Source: Epiperipatus broadwayi
Lineage: Eukaryota > Onychophora > Udeonychophora > Euonychophora > Peripatidae
DNA: 64,000 nt
NCBI GenBank assembly: GCA_028023455.1
Contig: JAQFVV010006255.1
Location: 682,001-746,000 of the forward strand
Direction: 5' to 3'
Positions 57,540-64,000 of this stretch are shown in pieces (within the stretch, counting starts at the first letter, position 1; each line of letters starts with the position of its first letter). The notes under the pieces are model-generated. The model did no database searches and was not told the DNA's origin. It saw only the letters and a list, made by a program, of their open reading frames with translations. A program made the position numbers and the translations under genes.

Positions 57540-58621
57540 CACCTGGGTCTCGTTTTATGCGATAGATAGGTTCCTCAGAAAACACACGCAAATGAAATCG
57601 CACAAAAATAGATGTAACTTACATTGAAAAAGGGGGATGCGGTCTGTGATTTTTCAAAATTCGCGTAAAAGCAAAGCACCAACGTAAAACTACTTTAAAA
57701 TTCTCGCAAAAAAAAATAAGGAAATAAACTATGACTAATAAAAAATTTCAAATTTGAAAAAATTGATACAAGACAAACTTTTTTTAACTATAATATTTAA
57801 TTTTATTCAAAATAATATATTTTTATGCATAATTTACAGTACAGTAATTTACATTTTTTATACACGTTTTAATTATTATCACTATTTGCTGAAAAACATG
57901 TTCGTTTGCAAACTGGTAAAAAATCAGATTTTTCACAAGAGGAAATACAACTAGCACCAACTTCACACTCATGTTGTGTCAATGGTTAATCTTTGAGATG
58001 ATGATTTTATTAATTGTTTATGAAACTAACAACTAAAAATTAAATTCTTATTTTTGTCTTTAATTTTTTAATTTTCAATTCCGTTTAAAAATCAAATTTC
58101 ACATCACATTAATTTCAAGTCGCCGTAAGTAATTTTTAAATTGTTAATTACAATTAAATATCAGATTTTAATTTTTAATTGTCAAATTTAATTGTGCCCA
58201 TTGATATTAGTCACCTTTTAAAAATAAACTTGTGGACACTAAATGATTAATAATTGATTACATTCTTTTTTAAAAAGCAAAAACAGAATGTGATTTAAAA
58301 TGCAAAATTAACATGCACAATGTTTGAACAAATTTACATTATAATCTTGTAAAATTTAATGTGTGTATACATAAAATGTGGAAATCATGATTTTAATTTC
58401 ATTATTGCATAGAATCTTACTATTATAAAGCACTGAAAATATTGAAATTACTAAGATGAAAGTCGAATTCCAATAATGTGCTATTACTTTCAATAACGTA
58501 AGTGCACGAAATTTATTATTTAAAGTAATAGCGCATTATCGGAGTTCGACTTCCAGTGAAACATGAATCACGTAACTTCAAAATCATGTTAAATAAGTCC
58601 GTGTAAAAAGAGACCCAGGTG
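57540..58621. mobile_element. pogo/Tigger-like non-autonomous DNA transposon (1082 bp)
   Basis: The ends CACCTGGGTCTC and GAGACCCAGGTG are exact inverted repeats flanked by TA on both sides, the target duplication of the Tc1/mariner/pogo group. The left end continues TCGTTTTATGCGATAG, reminiscent of Tigger ends, with GTTCCTCAGAAAAC behind it. No transposase frame survives; the 66-codon frame inside is not similar to one. A hairpin is nested near the right end. Confidence 0.75.
58460..58552. repeat. Hairpin nested in the pogo-like element
   Basis: AAGTCGAATTCCAATAATGT pairs with ACGTTAT-type text ending GAGTTCGACTT; arms of about 31 bp with three mismatches around a 30-bp loop. Either an inserted MITE or a subterminal structure. 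Confidence 0.7.
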
Positions 58622-58623
58622 TA

Positions 58624-59640
58624 CTTATTTTACTATAAACATTGATAATAGGTGCAAAAGTATTCTTTTTTCTGAGGAGGAAAATCATTTCTTTGATGTA
58701 AAGATTGCTGCTAAAATTTAGACACAATAATTATAACTAAAATTTTAATTGTTAAATGGTTGCAATTATAAAACTTACTAAAGGAAATTTTCATTAAAAT
58801 CATTTATTGTCATTGGATAATAAAACCTTTAAATGCAGATTGCAATGCCGATGGGAGTTTATTGTTAATTAAGCTTATATTTAAGCCAAAACTGATATAA
58901 TCATCTCTAGGCTAATAAATGATTTGTGATGAAGAGGTAGATTATTGATCCATATATTCTATTCTTTACATTTGTATTAAATAATGTAATTTATTCATGC
59001 ATTTAAAATTTACAAAAAATCAACTCAGACATAACATATTTTTTTCTGTGATTATAAACTTTTCTGATATTCTGAAAATTTACTTCAAAGAGTTAAAATG
59101 TGTGTGTGTTTGAATAGTTTTGGTATTTATCCATGTGTTGCCTTATTTATTTATTGCATGGGCATTTTTAGACACTTTAACTATAATCAAGATATAAAGG
59201 GACCTGTAAAGATCCCAATTAGAAGATAGATTTATTAGGAGCTTTATGAAGTCCTTCAATTCTGTCACTATAACCATAAATTTGACAGTCATTGACTATG
59301 TAGTTCATTATTTGTATTTGCATATACAGTATTTACATCAATCAGTAACTGACAAATTCTATTTATGAAGCAAATGACCGCAATGATCATGAGTTGTTCC
59401 GAATTTGATCAGATTCCAGTTGGTCTAGGGTGATGAAATCCAGTTGGCTTTATTGTTGGATTTTGAAAATGAAATTTATTTGAAATTTATAGAATTCCAT
59501 TTTTATGCCATAATTCTTTGGTTGTTGAATTTTTCTTGGACTTCCAAAAAAGGAATATTTATTTGATTCAGTTCTTAGATAATGAAACTATATCTTGAGT
59601 TATTGGTAAGTTTGATTAGCTTAACAGTTTATATATATAT
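58624..59640. other. No gene recognised
   Basis: Region 59200-59600 is slightly less AT-rich and could be old coding sequence, but no reading of either strand gave a motif I recognise. Ends in the (AT)n target of the next element. Confidence 0.35.
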
Positions 59641-61794
59641 TATAACGATCGAAATGAAGTGGGAGATCGCATCCCACCACACCGCACTACCAAGGGCGCC
59701 ATCTAGGCATTTGAGCCTAGAAAAATTTATAAAGTAGGCAGATACGCGCTGTTAAGATTCCACTTTATTTAAATATTCCGATCGTTAGCCCAAGTCACTA
59801 GCTCAGCGGAGACGCAGAGATAAAAATCTATAAATTTTATATCTTAAATATAAAAGAATAAAAGCCACTGCCAGAAATTAACACATAAAAATATTTATTT
59901 ACGCACATATAAAATAATATTTAAATTTTGAGGAATAAATTTAACGTTTATAATTTTATATTGATCTTTAATTCTAAATTTAAGTAGATTTCAAATAATG
60001 AGTTTACTATTTATTTAGAGGGTCGAGTATGAATGGACTACATAGGTCTGCATTTGAAAGGAAAATATTCTTCCCTGATTTAACCTTAGGCAACAAATTT
60101 CGCAATCAACTGGCACCAATCCATCTGATACATTCATGTATTCAATGTAGCATGATACGACAACACAAAATACTATATTGTCAGGAATGTACATCTGAAC
60201 AATAAGTAGAAATAGAGAAGATATTGACTCTCCACCAACAGGAATGTGACATCTGTTGGCAAGTAGATCAATAAACTAAAAACTCCATAGGAATGGACTG
60301 CGGTCTTCTGCCAACTTACAAACCCATCCATAGGCAAACAGAGGGTGTGTGGCGTATATCTATAATCCTGCCCGTAGCGGACCTCATACTACATCTACTA
60401 ATTACACAAATATATCCAATCCATTGAACCAATTCAACTACGAAATGAATAACCTAAGATTACCCTCCCTTAATACAACTTTACAAAACTATATAGCCAT
60501 TCACGCCCGACTTAATTTTTAACATTTAGATACGTTCGCACAGATTTGTTTAAAAATGTTGGGTATAGATCGATTACACAGATTCCACGGTCAAAAACAT
60601 TTCAAAATAAACATAAACGATCAAAATACAAAATTATTGATACCGACAATTGCAGAGGGAAACTTATAAGTAACCCAATAGTATTCACCATAAGATACTT
60701 GCGTTGTCACCAATAACCCAAAAGACATCCGAATAAATACATTTTAGATACTCACCGCAAGGTATCATTACTTATCGAATGTCTATATATTTTGACCAAA
60801 TATGAAAACCAAAATCCAATTAACCGCAAACGAATCCATGCAAGCGTCTATAAACAACTTAAATTTCATACATTTAAATAATCTTTACAATATAAAAAAA
60901 AAAAAAATAGAAATGATGTTTATCAATCGGGAAACATATAATTTTAAACATTATTAATTTGTTTTAAAAACTTAAAAGTCAGATAGAAGTTCTTATTTTC
61001 AGTTATTAATTACTTGCAATTTTAGGAAAGTTCTTATTAGATAGACACAATAGTTCATACTTTACGGATTTAATAGATTGAGAAGTCCATCTTCGTGATC
61101 ACTTTTGTAGATTTTGTCCTTTGAAATGAAACTGCGACTTGCCATGCATTTGGTCAGGAACTGTCATCCAGAGGCCTCAACTGGTTGTCCGGAAAATAAA
61201 ATTTATTGCAGACTTCCACATCGTGAAAATCTGCAATATAGCTAGTTATAACGATCTATTCATAGTCAGCTTTCAGATAACAATTTTAATAATCATTTGG
61301 CTTTTATATTTTTCTTAGCCTCTTATCATTTGATCATAGGATTCAATCGGCAATACGTCACTAATCCTCTGGTGTTTCAGTTACGGTCCGTGCTGAATTT
61401 CTGGTGTTTGCATTGGTCATTTAATTTCTTTGTACTCTCTTATCTAACGTTTCATCTGACTTTTTAATTAAACAGCTTTTAGATAATTAATAAACAATCA
61501 TTTCCATTTATAGATTACAGGAATTAATTAATACCTGTTTTTATTTTAACTTACGTTATTTTTTTATTAAAATATTTTTATATTTCAATCTTGTATTTTT
61601 TTATTTAAAAAAATACGTTCAAATACTTTTTTTTTTTTTTTTATGAAAAAAAAATATTTTTAAAATTTAGCATCTGTGCGAATGTATACGTTTAACAAAT
61701 TTTTAATTTTAGCGTTTAGTTTTTTTCCTTTTATTTGCGAACTTTTAAGTTTTTATTTTAAATTAATGTAACGACATATTTATATATCGTTACA
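59641..61794. mobile_element. LTR-like element, family F copy 2
   Basis: 2154 bp with the same ends as copy 1 (TATAACGATC ... TCGTTACA), flanked by ATAT on both sides, though the flanks are AT repeats. Shared landmarks include GGGCGCCATCTAGGCATTT, AAATTTATAAAGTAGGCAGA and a GTTAGCCCAAGTCAC block. Here block Y (60022-60530) precedes block X (60534-60870), the reverse of copy 1. No coding frame. Confidence 0.65.
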
Positions 61795-61807
61795 ATATAT
61801 ATATATA

Positions 61808-61819
61808 TGGGGGGGGGGT
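61808..61819 (+). repeat. Poly-G run
   Basis: A run of about nine to ten G bases directly after the AT run that follows the family F element. Confidence 0.8.
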
Positions 61820-64000
61820 AAAATAATCCCAATGCTTAACCCTAAACTGAAACAAATGTTCCAAATATTTATCACTTCACATGACTAAGAAATTCAGCAC
61901 CAAACTGTTTTGAGGCTGGCTATTTTGAAATATGGACTTCAATACATTTATATATTTATTTTACAGAGGGTGATGCTGAAATTCTTAGCTATGTGTAGTG
62001 ATTTAATATTTGGTTATTTTTATATGTGCATGGTAGCTTGTTATTACTATTATATCATCAATATTTTGGCTGAATGTTACCTGACATTGTCTGGTTAGTA
62101 AAGTTGGTTCAATAGTTGATGTTAAAGATTTTGATAACAGATAATATACTCTATTTTTAGTCTATTTATTGTCAACAACTCAGAAAAAATAAAGTATTAT
62201 AATATTACATTCAAAAGCAATATTTATATATTTGTCATTAAAAACAATATTCATATTAATGTATAAATACTAATTAATATAGTGCTAATAATATGTAAAC
62301 ATTGCACCAATAAAGTGTACTACTTTCTTATTAACTTTTATTGTTGGAGGGAAGTTTATTATTAGTCAGCTATGGCTAAAGATATTGATAAAAGAAAGCA
62401 GGCAACAGATTTCCTGTCACATAAAATAATTTTTTTTTTGTTCCAATATAAATTTTTAAAAAATCTAGAATTAAAAGAGGTAGAAATGGCAGATAAAAAT
62501 AATTAATTGGATATTTTTTGTTTTTGATTTTAAAAAATTTAATAAATTTATTAATCTCTCTAATTATTCTCTGATAGAATGGGCCTCATCTTGGTTACAT
62601 TTATATCATGACCAGTATCCAAAACATTTCAAATGAGTTCAGATGATGATTATTGTTTTATTAATAGCATTACCTCTTCCAGTATTGATGTGATGGTTCT
62701 CATTAACCATAAGCAAATCTTACAAATCTAGGAAGAATGCATAGAGACCATGAAGTTGAAAGAGATTGAATTGTTGGGTTTATATAAAACATTGTTAATA
62801 TTCTGTTTGGTGTTGAAAATTTTTTCAATAATATAGTATTATAGAATTTGACTAAACTGTACGTTATTTTTATGTAGGATCTTGCATATCACAAATGTGG
62901 TCCTCAACCATATTGTGAAATACCAAGCAATAGAGCCATTTCATTCAATTTTACCCTGCATGATTTATTGCAATGGTGATTCCAGTTCTGGTAATTCCAG
63001 TGCTCAAATTTCTTATGCACTCATGAGCCATAAAACTATTCAATTATCATTTATTTATTTTAACATTTTGTCTGTTTGATAGCAAAATGTCACAAATAAA
63101 CTGCTTTTTTCAGTTGAATTTCACCAAACTGTAGACTTGGCTACAGAAAATATTTGATTTGAATAACAATGAAAAAAAACTTTCAACATTTATTGATATG
63201 TGTAGCTTTTTGAAAAACAGTGTTCGAGAATTATTGTATTTCTTTTAAATAAAAATATTACAAAGATCCATTTTGCTAGTGCAGTTTCAAACTGTAATTC
63301 TAAACAGTAATTAGCCATTACACATGTACTTTTTGTTTTTGTTTACTATGAGAAAATTCTTGGTCCAAGCCACATGATAGAGATTTTGAAAAGCTATGAG
63401 CAGTCTTCTTATTTTTATAAAATGAATAATATAAAATATTCACACTTTCATTCCAAGATACTTATGATTGGCCTATATAATTGCATTTAGGTGCAAAGAT
63501 AAGATAGCCACTCTTATCTTTTCAAAGTCTCTATTATGTGGATTGAATCAAGAGTGTTCTCATAGGCAACAAAAACATTGTTGAATTTAATATGACTATA
63601 CAGCCATGTATAGCAGTTGCTTACCACATGACTATATATTAAAAGTATCATATATGTAAGCTATGATGAAGAAATGTTTGGTTTTAAGCCACCATAAAAA
63701 GGTAAACAAAAATGTTGGAGTGTAGGGTACCCATTATAATTACGAAAAAATGTCACAAGGAAAAGTTTTATAAAATGACAATCAAAAACAAAAATGTCTA
63801 ATTAAGCCTTTTTTTAAAATCTATATTTTTCTAAATTTGCATTAGATAAAATAATTGACAAACCATTTAACATGTAATCAGAAATGTTTTTATTAAAGTG
63901 TCAAGATGTCAGCAGGTAAAATCCGAAGGAAGTGTGATACATTTTACAATAATAACAGTCAGCTGCAAATGTGCAATAATTTCATATATTCAGAATATTT
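61820..64000. other. AT-rich DNA, no gene seen
   Basis: Frames of 62 and 65 codons (61910-62098, 62882-63079) show no domain. No repeat from elsewhere in the window recurs here. Confidence 0.5.

Noticed and set aside
59200-59600. Possible old coding sequence
   Set aside because: Six-frame reading by eye gave only short fragments and no recognisable motif.

Overview
This window is AT-rich (roughly 70 % A+T by eye), intron-poor and gene-poor metazoan nuclear DNA. I found no intact cellular protein-coding gene and no convincing functional tRNA or rRNA gene. Almost everything recognisable is a transposable element or its remains: Ty3/gypsy-type LTR elements, tRNA-derived SINEs, a LINE reverse-transcriptase fragment, a Merlin (IS1595-like) DNA transposon, a pogo/Tigger-like TA-flanked element, several hairpin MITEs and minisatellites. 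Merlin, tRNA-type SINEs, a tRNA-Lys-primed LTR element and CTCF-like motifs all point to an animal. The LINE motif style makes me lean weakly to a mollusc, but the species cannot be fixed from this sequence.

Layout. 1-8000: unannotatable AT-rich DNA with a CTCF-like motif cluster near 1.1-1.37 kb. 8-12.2 kb: LTR-like repeat, first family-A ribozyme repeats and a hairpin MITE. 12.56-14.71 kb: a 2.15-kb LTR-like element (family F) with a 4-bp target duplication, repeated at 59.64-61.79 kb with two inner blocks in swapped order. 15.6-19.2 kb: SINEs and a decayed pseudogene of a large repetitive protein family. 20-25 kb: degenerate tandem repeats and another family-A copy. 27-27.8 kb: fold-back family-B repeat. 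28.56-36.05 kb: a complete 7.5-kb LTR retrotransposon without pol, with LTRs of 2.4-2.7 kb full of minisatellites. 36-42.5 kb: MITE, family-B repeat, LINE fragment, 14-bp minisatellite and a fold-back SINE pair. 43.36-44.57 kb: a composite of three family-A units inside a 14-bp target duplication. 45.1-47.8 kb: mini fold-back, Merlin element and 53-bp direct repeats. 48.24-53.21 kb: a decayed Ty3/gypsy element on the minus strand. 54.4-58.6 kb: family-B tandem, a MITE and the pogo-like element. 62-64 kb: nothing recognisable.

The most interesting signal is that two unrelated repeat families (A, about 470-bp units; B, about 456-bp units), both arranged head-to-tail and in inverted pairs, carry type I hammerhead-ribozyme motifs. 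Five of ten copies keep both catalytic boxes, stems I and II are supported by compensatory changes between copies, and in both families the stem III segment is a self-complementary palindrome, as expected for ribozymes that work as dimers. This is the architecture known from Penelope-like elements and hammerhead-bearing SINE-like repeats; no Penelope reverse transcriptase was seen here, so these would be non-autonomous.
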